From assembly GCA_017961625.1 (NCBI GenBank), contig JAGCWY010000041.1, forward strand, positions 1 through 64,000: a stretch of 64,000 nucleotides of DNA. The letters run 5' to 3'. This DNA is from Ruminococcus sp. Lineage in GTDB: Bacteria; Bacillota; Clostridia; Oscillospirales; Ruminococcaceae. The notes under the pieces are model-generated. The model was not told the origin of the DNA and did no database searches. It saw nothing but the letters and a program-made list of their open reading frames with translations. The translations under genes and the position numbers were made by a program. Positions 1 through 8,464 of the stretch are shown in pieces (positions within the stretch are counted from its first letter, which is position 1; each line of letters opens with the position of its first letter).

Positions 1-1
1 C

Positions 2-145
2 GATTCACTTGGACTTTTCGGTCTGGGCTCGGAGATAACAGAAAGCTTCAAACTGAACGTCCCCCTTTCGCTGGTAGCTTCTATAAGCAAGGTCGGTGAG
101 ATCTTCGACCTCCTCAACGAAAAAGGTACTCCAGCAGAGGGCTAA
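2..145 (+). CDS. C-terminal end of a phosphopantetheine carrier protein/domain (partial)
   Basis: The frame is open from the window edge to TAA at 143-145 and gives 47 residues beginning DSLGLFGLGSEI and ending FDLLNEKGTPAEG. The opening DSL matches the region around the cofactor-bearing serine of acyl or peptidyl carrier domains, and the following pattern (hydrophobic helix, LNVPLSLV, then a last helix KVGEIFDLLNEKG) is the usual carrier-domain C-terminus. Only one base separates its stop from the ATG of the type II thioesterase downstream, so the two are translationally coupled. It is therefore the end of a nonribosomal peptide or polyketide synthase module or a free-standing carrier protein whose start lies outside the window. 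Assignment is by motif only; which of the two cannot be decided here. Confidence 0.65.
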   Translation, partial: DSLGLFGLGSEITESFKLNVPLSLVASISKVGEIFDLLNEKGTPAEG

Positions 146-146
146 T

Positions 147-842
147 ATGGTATTGTTTTTTCTACCCCACGCAGGTGGTTCGGCAAAAAGCTACAGTTCC
201 TTCAAGCGCTTTCTGCCAAAGGAACTCACAGTTGTTCCCATGGAGCTCTCAGGACGTTTTACACGCCCTTCTGAGCCACTCCTTGACACAATACCCGACT
301 GCGTTACAGATCTCATAAACAAGCACTCAGAACTTCTCAGAGGTGATTATGCTCTCTTCGGACACAGCATGGGAACTGCCCTCGTTACCGAGCTAGTGCG
401 TCAGGCAAAGAAGAATGGACTTGCAATGCCCTGTCATATATTCCTTTCGGGAAAAAACCCTCCCGACGAGGACATACACTGCTTTGAACATATTAAAAAC
501 GCTTCCGATGAGGAGATAGTTTCATTCTTCACGAAAAATTCTCTTTCGTCAGACGTTCCTGTACCCGATCATGCTCTTGTTAAACTGCTCAACCGCATAC
601 TCTGCACTGACGTGCGCATGGCTGAGGGCTACAGAGCAACTCCCGAGGACGTAAAGTTCCCCTGTGATATCACGGCACTTTACGGCATTGAGGATCCCCT
701 AATGCAGAGGACGGATATGCAAGGCTGGAACCGATTCACCGACGGTAAATGTGAAGTGATACCATTCAGCGGTGACCACTTTTATTTCAATGAGCATAAG
801 GAAGAAGTCTGCAGCATAATCAAAAAGAAACTGCACATATAA
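147..842 (+). CDS. Type II (editing) thioesterase of a nonribosomal peptide/polyketide locus
   Basis: An alpha/beta hydrolase of 231 residues. The N-terminal LPHAGGSAKSY block is characteristic of GrsT/RifR-type external thioesterases; the nucleophile is Ser74 in GHSMG, with Asp183 (YGIEDP) and His211 (GDHFYF) completing the triad. The family removes misprimed or stalled acyl groups from carrier domains. I chose the ATG at 147 because it follows the carrier-protein stop at 145 with an AGAGGG ribosome site; an in-frame start at 96 would add residues that have no counterpart in the family and would overlap the carrier gene. The neighbour supports the role. A hairpin with a T run follows. The rest of the biosynthetic locus lies to the left of the window. 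Confidence 0.88.
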   Translation: MVLFFLPHAGGSAKSYSSFKRFLPKELTVVPMELSGRFTRPSEPLLDTIPDCVTDLINKHSELLRGDYALFGHSMGTALVTELVRQAKKNGLAMPCHIFLSGKNPPDEDIHCFEHIKNASDEEIVSFFTKNSLSSDVPVPDHALVKLLNRILCTDVRMAEGYRATPEDVKFPCDITALYGIEDPLMQRTDMQGWNRFTDGKCEVIPFSGDHFYFNEHKEEVCSIIKKKLHI

Positions 843-885
843 CAGCACAAAGGCGCTGTTAAAAACTCAGTATAATAGAAATAGT

Positions 886-936
886 CGCACAGGAGACACG
901 TAAAGTTAAATCGCTGTTCCTGTGCGCTATTTTTTA
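886..936 (+). terminator. Intrinsic terminator after the thioesterase gene
   Basis: Perfect 9-bp arms CGCACAGGA (886-894) and TCCTGTGCG (918-926) are followed by CTATTTTTT. It closes the plus-strand biosynthetic operon. Confidence 0.8.
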
Positions 937-981
937 AGTATTGTATTGAAAGGCGTTTTTTTAGCCCCTGTTTAGTTTAGA

Positions 982-2427
982 TTATCGCTTGTAGCGAATA
1001 AAAATATCATCTGTTTTACTGCCACAGCCCTTGTTTACATCAGCAATTTCACAGCTATTCTTCCATGTTACAGTACTCCAATCGCGACCTTTTGCCTTGG
1101 TAATAGAACTGCAATCCACATCCACACGGCGAATGGGAGCGTATTTGTTATCCTTGGTAGTAAGCAGATAAATGTATTTTCCGCCGCCGTTATGATTAAG
1201 GTCCTCTGGATGACGTTTATATGTTGCTCTGATACGATCAGGTGCTATCAGAGCATAAGACATCGCTTGAAGTTCAGCGTCACTATATTCACACAGAATA
1301 TTTGTAACAGCATTTGATTTTGCTCCTAATTTATAGCACATATAAATGTAATCCGTATCAGAGCCGCAGTTCTTGTTAAGATCCGCATCAATCAGATAAT
1401 AGCCTCTCGGGCACTTTTCTTTTGCTACATTAGGCTTGCTGGCATAAACTATCACAATATCAGTAACATATGAATCGTTTGCTGCAAGTGCTCCATCGAT
1501 CTCTGCAGACTTTGATTCATAGTATTTTTTCAGTTCGTTTCTGCGTGACGTATTCGCAGTTAAATCCCATACAGGAACAAAAGAATTATTGTCAGGAATA
1601 CCGCAAAATACGCTGTTTGATTTAGTGAATGAATTCAGCCAGTTCTTATACGCTGCTGCAAAGCTTTCCATTGATGTTGTATCAAATACTGTTCCGCCAA
1701 TGGAAGAAGCATGAAACTCTGAACGCGATGACATATTTTTTATAAACCGACTCCATTCAGTGCTTGTACTCACTTTGGCAATATCCTTAAATCCAGCTTC
1801 AGCCTTAGTTTTTATTGAAGACGTTTCTTCATCTGTTTGCTTAAGGGTAGATAAGCTGACATCAGCACGTCCTCCGTAATATGCTCCAACTATAAGATGA
1901 GTACCATAGGTTTTGAAAAAAGTATCAGGTGACATTGATGAATTCAAGTCATTAGAGAACTGTGAATCAAGATTCTGAGCATAATTGCTGAGCTTTGAAC
2001 GTTCACGATAGGTTGTAGTCAGTGCATAGATTTTTGTGAATGCTCTTTCCTCTGTACTGTTTTTGGAATTTGAGTACTCAGCTTCAAATCCGGCCTTAAA
2101 TCCGCAGAATGAAGCATCTGCAGATGCCTTAAGAGAGAACTTCTCAGAAAGTTCTGTGAGCGATTCTTCAACAGCACACTTAAAGTCAGTTGAAGGGACT
2201 GATATTTCATCAATGCCGCTTTCTGCTCTGCCGTTTGCATTAAGTATCGGATGAACACGGGGAACATCTCTTATTCCGGGATACTTAGCTGTCAAAGCAT
2301 TGATTCCATATCCTATAACGGTGTTAGTCTTTTCAGACGGTGTTGATATTGTAGGTCTAACACGTCTTCCAGGTCTTTTATTTGTGCTTACAAGATTCTT
2401 AAATGTTGTTGATGATAACTCTTTCAT
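982..2427 (-). CDS. MACPF-domain (perforin-like) protein with C-terminal beta-prism-like repeats
   Basis: A 481-residue protein. Around residues 165-185 it has TFFKTYGTHLIVGAYYGG, matching the MACPF signature (aromatic-x-GTH followed by Gly-rich strand), and the residues before it contain the expected long helical/strand pattern. From about residue 325 there are three related units, each with D-(L/V)-N-x-x-(C/G)-G-x-x-x-(D/K)-x-I-(Y/F), near residues 350, 408 and 463; this resembles MABP-type beta-prism modules that target membranes. MACPF proteins form membrane pores; bacterial ones include toxins and interbacterial weapons. No signal peptide or membrane segment is visible, so how it would leave the cell is unclear. 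Start ATG has TTAAGGAGAG upstream. It stands alone, convergent with the thioesterase operon. Confidence 0.82.
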   Translation of the reverse strand: MKELSSTTFKNLVSTNKRPGRRVRPTISTPSEKTNTVIGYGINALTAKYPGIRDVPRVHPILNANGRAESGIDEISVPSTDFKCAVEESLTELSEKFSLKASADASFCGFKAGFEAEYSNSKNSTEERAFTKIYALTTTYRERSKLSNYAQNLDSQFSNDLNSSMSPDTFFKTYGTHLIVGAYYGGRADVSLSTLKQTDEETSSIKTKAEAGFKDIAKVSTSTEWSRFIKNMSSRSEFHASSIGGTVFDTTSMESFAAAYKNWLNSFTKSNSVFCGIPDNNSFVPVWDLTANTSRRNELKKYYESKSAEIDGALAANDSYVTDIVIVYASKPNVAKEKCPRGYYLIDADLNKNCGSDTDYIYMCYKLGAKSNAVTNILCEYSDAELQAMSYALIAPDRIRATYKRHPEDLNHNGGGKYIYLLTTKDNKYAPIRRVDVDCSSITKAKGRDWSTVTWKNSCEIADVNKGCGSKTDDIFIRYKR

Positions 2428-2494
2428 AACAATCTCTCCTTAAAATAAAATAATATAAAACTTAGGATGTGATAATAAAATCCTTCTGTCAATT

Positions 2495-2506
2495 GGAAGT
2501 ATGTTC
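2495..2506. promoter_or_regulatory. Possible LexA-like box upstream of the MACPF gene
   Basis: The 12-mer GGAAGTATGTTC differs at two positions from the GAATGTATGTTC in front of the Y-family polymerase gene at 25010-25021 and keeps the GTATGTTC half. It lies 68 bases upstream of the MACPF start codon. The match could be chance. Confidence 0.25.
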
Positions 2507-2633
2507 GGCGCCTGAACTTTTCCGTCCCTGTGTGGTATGGTCTTATTCTATCACCTTCGAAGCTTTTTTAAGATGTCATTTGTCACTTTTTAGGTGACAT
2601 CTGTATCCTTCTCAATGACATATATCACTGCAT

Positions 2634-2676
2634 GAAAAAAGCACCTGCCCTGTACTAGCTGTACAAAAGCAGGTGC
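2634..2676 (-). terminator. Intrinsic terminator of the ABC-2 exporter operon
   Basis: Arms GCACCTGC (2641-2648) and GCAGGTGC (2669-2676); read on the minus strand the hairpin is followed by a run of T (AAAAAA at 2635-2640 on the plus strand). Confidence 0.85.
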
Positions 2677-2773
2677 GTGTCTTATGTTATATGCAGAATC
2701 TGAAAATTATTTTCTATATTCGATGGTTTGCGTTGAATAAAGTCCCATTCCGCTCCCCTTATAGAAGAGGATT

Positions 2774-3958
2774 TCAGCGGACCGCTGACTTTCGGACAGT
2801 GGTACTTATAGCCGCACCGCTGTACCTTACTCTGCGAACAAGAAGTGTTATCAACACAAGGGCAGCCGCAAACGCAATCTGTATCATATAGCACTGCATA
2901 ACTCCCCGGAAGCTGTATGCCTCGGTCTCAGCTATCATATTATTAGCCCTGATATACCAGTATACCGGCAGGAATCTCGCTGCCGCCGCCACCTTGCCGC
3001 TGAGCACCTCCAAAGGTATGAATACTCCGCAGAAGAAGCTCATTCCAAGTCCGGCAACCTGAGTTATCAGGCTCAGTATATTGTCCTTGGGTTCAAAGCT
3101 CGATATGAGCACTGCCAGAGCCGCTATGACCATGGAAAGTATAAAGCTGTTTAGAACTGCCAGCCACGCTCTGCCAGTGTACATCTCCTCATTCAGTACA
3201 GCTCCAACTATAATGAGCAGCAGCCATATAACAAACACGAATAGGAAGCTGCCAAGGAAGAGCTGGAAGGTGTATGATGAATTTCTCATGGACGAGCAAT
3301 TAGTGCGGTAGCGGACGTCCTTCCTGTTCATTATCACCAGCACCATGCTGACAACGCTTATGATAACGGATATGAGTATATATGGCATATACTGGAAATA
3401 TGCCGCAAAATCAACACTGAAATGGGAGTCGCCGCCATTGTCGGCTCTAAGCATACTTACCTCAGCGTTCTGCGCCAGTACCTCCTCTGTACAGCTCACA
3501 GCCTCGGTAACTGTCCTGCCCATAGTTGTATAAGCCTTTACAGAAGCCACATACTCATTAAGTAGCTGTCCCATATACACTGTAGAGAATCTTTCGTCGA
3601 GACAATAGCTACCGAAGAGGTCCGACGTATCCCCTGCCGCAATTTTTTCAGCATATCCCTTGTTTATTATGAGAGCATAGTTAGCCCACTGATAATACAG
3701 TGCATCTATTATAGCATCCCTGTCGTTCTCTATTTCAACTATATCATTTCTTTTTCCTATAAACTCCGCAAGAGCGTGGCTCTCTTGAGTATTGTCCTCG
3801 TCGAATATACATATCCTGAGCCTGCTCGCCTCGAAGCTGTTGTCCTTGGTCGCAGCACTTGATACTATGACCGACACCACGATAAAAACGACAACATATA
3901 TCATCGCGGAGGGCAGCCTTTTTTTCATAACCTTGAGCATAGCCTTAAATACTTGCAT
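2774..3958 (-). CDS. ABC-2 type transporter permease (second of two)
   Basis: A 394-residue membrane protein with the ABC-2/YhaP-type layout: one membrane segment near residues 18-37, a large outside loop to about residue 190, then several closely spaced membrane segments (for example ILISVIISVVSMVLVIM and a segment ending in VRRVRYSG). It would export a drug, lantibiotic-like peptide or lipid together with the ATPase and sister permease encoded upstream. The ATG at 3958 follows AAGGAGGAAGAAAT; a longer start at 3997 has no ribosome site. The gene overlaps the end of the upstream permease by 14 bases, typical of coupled translation. Last gene of the operon; a terminator lies about 100 bases on. 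Substrate unknown. Confidence 0.85.
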   Translation of the reverse strand: MQVFKAMLKVMKKRLPSAMIYVVVFIVVSVIVSSAATKDNSFEASRLRICIFDEDNTQESHALAEFIGKRNDIVEIENDRDAIIDALYYQWANYALIINKGYAEKIAAGDTSDLFGSYCLDERFSTVYMGQLLNEYVASVKAYTTMGRTVTEAVSCTEEVLAQNAEVSMLRADNGGDSHFSVDFAAYFQYMPYILISVIISVVSMVLVIMNRKDVRYRTNCSSMRNSSYTFQLFLGSFLFVFVIWLLLIIVGAVLNEEMYTGRAWLAVLNSFILSMVIAALAVLISSFEPKDNILSLITQVAGLGMSFFCGVFIPLEVLSGKVAAAARFLPVYWYIRANNMIAETEAYSFRGVMQCYMIQIAFAAALVLITLLVRRVRYSGAAISTTVRKSAVR

Positions 3959-5078
3959 ATTTCTTCCTCCTTGAACATATAAAGCCAAGAGCCGCAAACA
4001 CAGCCGTTATCACTGCCATAGCGACAAGCTTTGATATGAAGCGGTCGTAATCCTCATAGATATTCAGACAGTAGAAGCAGTCGGATATAAGAGCCGCAGG
4101 GTTAATATTATTGAACCACGGTAGCTTTTCGGCTATGATAGCTTTCATATTCCCCACCATAAGACCGCTGCAGAAGCACAGTAGCATGACGAAAGAAGAG
4201 ATGATAGCTGTCTTTGCCTTTTCGCCGACGCGGGCGATAGAGCCTACGAAAAATCCGAAGGAAACTCCGAGTATTCCACCCATTATTGCCGCAGGATATA
4301 CAAGGTGCAGCCTGTCGCCGAAGTCCACCTTCAGTATGAAGGCAAGGAAGGATACGCAGAGTAACATACATAAGGTCTGCAATATGCAACTTGCCGTAAG
4401 GCTTGCAATTATGCTCACCGACTTGTGGGCAGGAGAGCAGTTGTTCCTTGCTCCGAGAGCCGAAAGGTCAGCCTGATTCTGGATCGTTATGTGCATTCCA
4501 ATATTGCAGCCGAACAGTGCCACCATTGCGATAAGGTTATAAAAATACTGTATATACACATCGGGATTTCCCTGTGTAAGAGGTATCTCCCTGCAGGACG
4601 TGACCGTCTCTCCGGTAAGGGAGGATACTACCTCCTGGGCCTTTTCAGGAGCTGTATTTATGGCGTCCATAGCAATCTTCTCACGGACGGTATACTGCTC
4701 CAGAAAGGATTTAAGCATGGTCTCACGCAGTCCCCTTTCCTTTACGGTAAGGCTCAGCTTTTCTCCGGATACGATCACGCCCTCAACTTCGCCCTTGTCC
4801 AGTAATTCTTCAGCGCTTTCCATATCCGTAAAGCTCACACTGAGGAAGGGATCCTCCGAGCTCTCAATGCCTTCAATCACCTGTCTGAAAGCTGTATTTT
4901 CCTTATCCTCAACTACAGCAACAGGTATTGAGCTGAATTTTTCAGTCTTTTCGTATATGCTGCCGAAGGCTACCTTGAAGCATATACCGAGAACTATCGG
5001 GAAAAGAATGAGCCATATCATGAGATCCTTTGTGCGGAGACCGCTCTTCAACTCATATTTTAATATATGCAGGAACAT
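3945..5078 (-). CDS. ABC-2 type transporter permease (first of two)
   Basis: A 377-residue protein with an N-terminal membrane anchor (LMIWLILFPIVLGICF), an extracytoplasmic region of about 150 residues and five to six later membrane segments, as in ABC-2 permeases of the linearmycin/antimicrobial export type. The ATG at 5078 is preceded by AAGGAGG at a 7-base spacing; a TTG six bases upstream lies too close to that site. Two bases separate it from the ATPase stop and 14 bases overlap the next permease, so the three genes form one unit. It probably pairs with the sister permease as a heterodimer. Substrate unknown. Confidence 0.85.
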   Translation of the reverse strand: MFLHILKYELKSGLRTKDLMIWLILFPIVLGICFKVAFGSIYEKTEKFSSIPVAVVEDKENTAFRQVIEGIESSEDPFLSVSFTDMESAEELLDKGEVEGVIVSGEKLSLTVKERGLRETMLKSFLEQYTVREKIAMDAINTAPEKAQEVVSSLTGETVTSCREIPLTQGNPDVYIQYFYNLIAMVALFGCNIGMHITIQNQADLSALGARNNCSPAHKSVSIIASLTASCILQTLCMLLCVSFLAFILKVDFGDRLHLVYPAAIMGGILGVSFGFFVGSIARVGEKAKTAIISSFVMLLCFCSGLMVGNMKAIIAEKLPWFNNINPAALISDCFYCLNIYEDYDRFISKLVAMAVITAVFAALGFICSRRKKYASI

Positions 5079-5080
5079 AG

Positions 5081-6031
5081 TCAATCCTCCTTGTCTCTGA
5101 GAGCAGTGCCGGTTATTTCAAGGAACACGTCGTTTAGAGTGGGGAGCTCTGTGTATACTCTTCCGAAGCTCAGCTCATTCTTCTGCAAAACATCAAGTAT
5201 CCTTATGAGATTGTGCTTGCCGCCTGAGCAGTATACCACAAGCCTGCCCTCACTGTACTCAGTATCGTATACATGAGGCAGAGAAGCCATCTCCTTAAGG
5301 ACTTTTTCCGGAAGCTCCAGTATCTCTATAGTTATGGTCTCGGTATTCTTTATCATACGCTTGAGCTCGTCCTTTGTGCCCTCTGCCACTTTTCTGCCCT
5401 TATCCATGATAGCGATACGGGTGCAGATCTGCTCCACCTCTTCCATATAGTGGGAGGTGTATATAACCGTAGCGCCGTTTTTGTTGAGCTCCTGTATACC
5501 TTCGAGGATACGGTTACGGCTCTGCGGATCAACTGCCACTGTGGGCTCGTCAAGGATTATTAGCTTTGGCTTGTGGGCTATGCCGCAGGCTATATTCAGT
5601 CTGCGGAGAAGTCCTCCTGAAAGCTTCTTGGGATAGAATTTCCTGAACTCGTCAAGTCCCACGAATTTTATGGCTTCCTCCACATACTGTCTGCGCTTTT
5701 CCTTATCGTTTATGTAAAGTCCGCAGAAATAGTCTATGTTCTCATACACGGTCAGTTCGCCGAACACCGCCACGTTTTGCATGATTATACCTATCTGCTT
5801 CTTTATGTCGTAGCTGACAGGAGTCATCTCCCTGCCGAATATCTCTATACTGCCCTTATCGAAGGAGAGCAGGGACAGCAGACAGTTGATGGTGGTGGTC
5901 TTTCCGGAGCCGTTGGGACCGAGAAGTCCGAATATCTCCCCCTCATTTATTTCAAGGCTGAAATGATCGAGGGCGATGAGATCGCCGTAGCGCTTTATGA
6001 GATCATGTATCTTAACAACTGTTTTTTCCAT
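5081..6031 (-). CDS. ABC transporter ATP-binding protein
   Basis: A 316-residue ATPase with Walker A GPNGSGKT, signature LSGGLLRRLN, Walker B LIILDEP and H-loop TSHYMEE, followed by a roughly 85-residue C-terminal extension as in the DrrA/CcmA-like ATPases that serve ABC-2 exporters. It energises the two permeases encoded directly downstream. ATG at 6031 has GGGAGGAAAT upstream; the in-frame extension to 6076 lacks a ribosome site. Upstream (6032-6185) there is a TATAAT-like -10 with a poor -35, and a cluster of TGACA/TGTCA words at 6114-6152, suggesting an activator-dependent promoter. Confidence 0.93.
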   Translation of the reverse strand: MEKTVVKIHDLIKRYGDLIALDHFSLEINEGEIFGLLGPNGSGKTTTINCLLSLLSFDKGSIEIFGREMTPVSYDIKKQIGIIMQNVAVFGELTVYENIDYFCGLYINDKEKRRQYVEEAIKFVGLDEFRKFYPKKLSGGLLRRLNIACGIAHKPKLIILDEPTVAVDPQSRNRILEGIQELNKNGATVIYTSHYMEEVEQICTRIAIMDKGRKVAEGTKDELKRMIKNTETITIEILELPEKVLKEMASLPHVYDTEYSEGRLVVYCSGGKHNLIRILDVLQKNELSFGRVYTELPTLNDVFLEITGTALRDKED

Positions 6032-6113
6032 AATATTTCCTCCCTTGTGGTTTTCACTGTAATTATTATACCTCACCGGAAGATACTTTTGTAGTGTCCA
6101 CAGTCAGTTCCTT

Positions 6114-6152
6114 ATATGACAAATGTCACATTTCATATATGTAAATGTCATA
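6114..6152. promoter_or_regulatory. Cluster of TGACA/TGTCA repeats upstream of the ABC exporter operon
   Basis: The stretch contains TGACA, TGTCA and TGTCA again, arranged partly as inverted repeats. It lies about 85 bases upstream of the ATPase start, just past the terminator of the lipoprotein gene. The spacing suggests a binding site for a regulator, but no regulator gene is adjacent. Confidence 0.3.
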
Positions 6153-6180
6153 AAAACCCGGAAGCATTTCGCCTCCGGGC
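6152..6180 (-). terminator. Intrinsic terminator of the lipoprotein gene
   Basis: Read on the minus strand, GCCCGGAGGC-GAAAT-GCTTCCGGG is followed by TTTTTA. It lies just downstream of the stop codon at 6186 and separates this gene from the ABC operon. Confidence 0.85.
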
Positions 6181-6185
6181 CCTGG

Positions 6186-7343
6186 TCATTCTTCATTATT
6201 TATATCAGTCTCGCATGCGCTGTTTTCGAAGCAGTCCGCAAGAGCACTTTCAAGCGCTTCAAGTGTTCTGTAGCCCTCGAAAACTATGTCTCCCACCTTG
6301 AAGGCGTCTCCGTATATCGAGGTGTAGAACTCGGAATAGCTTGGAAATACGGCACATTCTGCAGAAAAAGGCTGATCCTCCTTGTCCGGCGCGACTGCGT
6401 TGAGGAAGTACGTGAAATAGAAATACTTCACTGTCTCATTTTTCTCTGGCTTCTTATCGTTTTTTATCTCCGCAATTACCTCGTAGATAAAGCAAAGGGC
6501 GTTCCTGCCCCATTTTGCCTCTCCCTCCGCAGGAGTATATAGCTCTGCGCCGAGAAGCCGTATATCAGTACACTCCCTGTCCTTCCATGTACCGGCAATC
6601 TTTCTGAACTCTTCCTGCGTATAGCTGTCCATTTTATTGTATGAATAACGGCTTATGCTACTTAGCTTCGTGATATAGTGCTGCAATCCTGCAACGGTAT
6701 ACTCTCTTTCAAAGCATGAAGGTATATAGCCTTGAGCAAAGCAGGCGTCCTTTATCTCCTCCTCGCTGCCACTGCCGAAGCTTATCCTTATCCTGTCACC
6801 ATTGCTTAGACCGCTGCTTTTGTCTGCGGTGAACCCAATACCCTTTACAGGCAGATCCTTACAGTTCAGCACAGCTGTTCCGCCAGGCTCTGTTCCACAG
6901 TAATCTATAGACAGGAAGTCAAATGGGTCGAATTGTTCAGCCTCCTCAAGACCGCTGACAGTGAACTCTCTGTCGCTGAGGCTGAGCCGTATTTTATAGC
7001 TTTTCTCAAGTTCCTCAAGTCCGTTGCTTTCCCATGCAAATGTTATTATATCCCCGTTGGAGAGCATGATATCCCTGTCAGGAGCGCAGGAAAGGTACTC
7101 CCCCAGTCTTTCAGCAGCGCGGCTTATGGCAGCCTCGTCGCCCTCCTCTTTTATTTTGAAGGCTCGGAGATTGTCCTTCACCATTTTTTCGCAGTCTATG
7201 TCATAGTCCGCAGAGGCAGCAGTATCAAGACCGCTGAAACGAACTGTAAGATAATCATTTGGGTCTATCTCGGTCCTTCCGCAGCTTGAAAGCACAGCCG
7301 CCGACAGCAAGACAAACGATAGCTTTATGATATTCCCTTTCAA
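6186..7343 (-). CDS. Lipoprotein of unknown function
   Basis: A 385-residue protein beginning with a short signal peptide and lipobox (LSFVLLSAAVLSSC, Cys21 as the lipidated residue). The rest is soluble and acidic, with repeated patterns such as LSNGD-(I/R)-I at two places, suggesting two related beta-rich domains (about residues 35-140 and 150-260). I do not recognise a family. The start is a TTG at 7343: GGAGG lies 8 bases upstream and no ATG is available in frame. It is not part of the ABC operon downstream because a terminator lies between. Confidence 0.75.
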   Translation of the reverse strand: MKGNIIKLSFVLLSAAVLSSCGRTEIDPNDYLTVRFSGLDTAASADYDIDCEKMVKDNLRAFKIKEEGDEAAISRAAERLGEYLSCAPDRDIMLSNGDIITFAWESNGLEELEKSYKIRLSLSDREFTVSGLEEAEQFDPFDFLSIDYCGTEPGGTAVLNCKDLPVKGIGFTADKSSGLSNGDRIRISFGSGSEEEIKDACFAQGYIPSCFEREYTVAGLQHYITKLSSISRYSYNKMDSYTQEEFRKIAGTWKDRECTDIRLLGAELYTPAEGEAKWGRNALCFIYEVIAEIKNDKKPEKNETVKYFYFTYFLNAVAPDKEDQPFSAECAVFPSYSEFYTSIYGDAFKVGDIVFEGYRTLEALESALADCFENSACETDINNEE

Positions 7344-7441
7344 AACAGGTACCTCCGTAAAAGCAGGAAATGACCGCAGAAACGAGTCCGCAGTCCGATA
7401 TACATTATATCACAAGCCGCCGATCTCGTCAACTCGCCGCC

Positions 7442-7470
7442 TTGACACCGCAAAAAAAGCTTGATATAAT
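7442..7470 (+). promoter_or_regulatory. Sigma-A promoter of the esterase gene
   Basis: TTGACA (7442-7447), 17-base spacer, TATAAT (7465-7470): both hexamers are perfect. Confidence 0.85.
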
Positions 7471-7534
7471 AAGCGTATATCCATAATTCCGAGCAGACAG
7501 CAGTTCCGGAACTCGTACAGAAAGAAGTGATATC

Positions 7535-8407
7535 ATGTCCCTTAACAGTTTTATTTTCAGGAAAATGTGTACCAAAAGCGATACAGCCCGTGACAGCGGT
7601 CTGACTACACCGCCAGAGATTCAGCGCTTTGATGATATCCAGTACGGCAGCGACCCGAAATGGAACATACTCGACGTCTACCGCCCCAAGTCCGCAGCCG
7701 ACAGCCTGCTACCCGTTATAGTCAGCTTTCACGGCGGCGGCTGGGTCTACGGTGACAAGGAGGTATATCAGTTCTACTGCATGGATCTGGCAAAGCGGGG
7801 CTTCGCCGTTATTAACTACACCTATCGACTTGCTCCGAAATACCGCTATCCCGCTCCATTTGAGGACACGAATGAGGTCTTTTGCTGGCTCATGGAGAAC
7901 GCTGAAAAATACGGCTTCGATATCGATAATGTGTTTGCCGTAGGAGACTCGGCAGGAGCTACGGGTATAGCTCTTTACGCATGTATCCTCACCTCTCCGG
8001 ACTACGCTGTAAGATACAGCTTCACGCCTCCGAAAGGTCTGAAAATAAAAGGACTTGCCCTAAACTGCGGCATATACGACACCGAGCACTTCTGCACTGT
8101 TAAAACTATCAGGGACTATCTTCCCAAACACGGCAGCGGTAATGTCCTCTCGGACATGACGGTAATAAAACACGTAACGAAGGACTTCCCTCCGTCTTAT
8201 ATAATGACTGCCAACTGTGACAACCTCCGCAGCGAATCCCCCATAATGGAAAAGGCTCTCAGGGGAAAAGGCGTTCCTTATCGCTACAAGGAGTACGGTA
8301 GCGATGACTGCAAGCTATATCATGTTTTCCACTGCAATATAAAGACCGCTGAAGCCGCTCAGGCCAACGATGACGAATGCGCTTTCTTCCGTGAGCTGAT
8401 ACGTTAA
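7535..8407 (+). CDS. Alpha/beta-hydrolase esterase/lipase (HSL/BD-FAE-like)
   Basis: A 290-residue enzyme with the oxyanion motif HGGGW (residues 66-70) and nucleophile Ser139 in GDSAG, as in hormone-sensitive-lipase-type esterases; the C-terminal YHVFHCN would hold the catalytic His. It should hydrolyse short-chain esters, perhaps acetyl or feruloyl groups from plant polysaccharide, but substrate cannot be read from sequence. No signal peptide, so it acts in the cytoplasm. ATG at 7535 follows GAAAGAAGTG. It has its own perfect promoter 65 bases upstream and is followed after 57 bases by the YolD-like gene. Confidence 0.88.
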   Translation: MSLNSFIFRKMCTKSDTARDSGLTTPPEIQRFDDIQYGSDPKWNILDVYRPKSAADSLLPVIVSFHGGGWVYGDKEVYQFYCMDLAKRGFAVINYTYRLAPKYRYPAPFEDTNEVFCWLMENAEKYGFDIDNVFAVGDSAGATGIALYACILTSPDYAVRYSFTPPKGLKIKGLALNCGIYDTEHFCTVKTIRDYLPKHGSGNVLSDMTVIKHVTKDFPPSYIMTANCDNLRSESPIMEKALRGKGVPYRYKEYGSDDCKLYHVFHCNIKTAEAAQANDDECAFFRELIR

Positions 8408-8464
8408 CTTTCAGAATATTATCCGCTCTAAAAATGACTTCATGATTTAAAGGAGGCTCCTAAG

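Larger units (their letters stand above)
2428..2773. other. Intergenic region: MACPF leader and ABC-operon terminator
   Basis: Holds the upstream region of the MACPF gene, a LexA-like 12-mer at 2495-2506, an 8-bp inverted repeat AGATGTCA (2571-2578)/TGACATCT (2595-2602), and the terminator of the ABC exporter operon. No good coding frame is seen; short open frames at 2673-2894 lack a ribosome site and run through the terminator. Confidence 0.5.
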
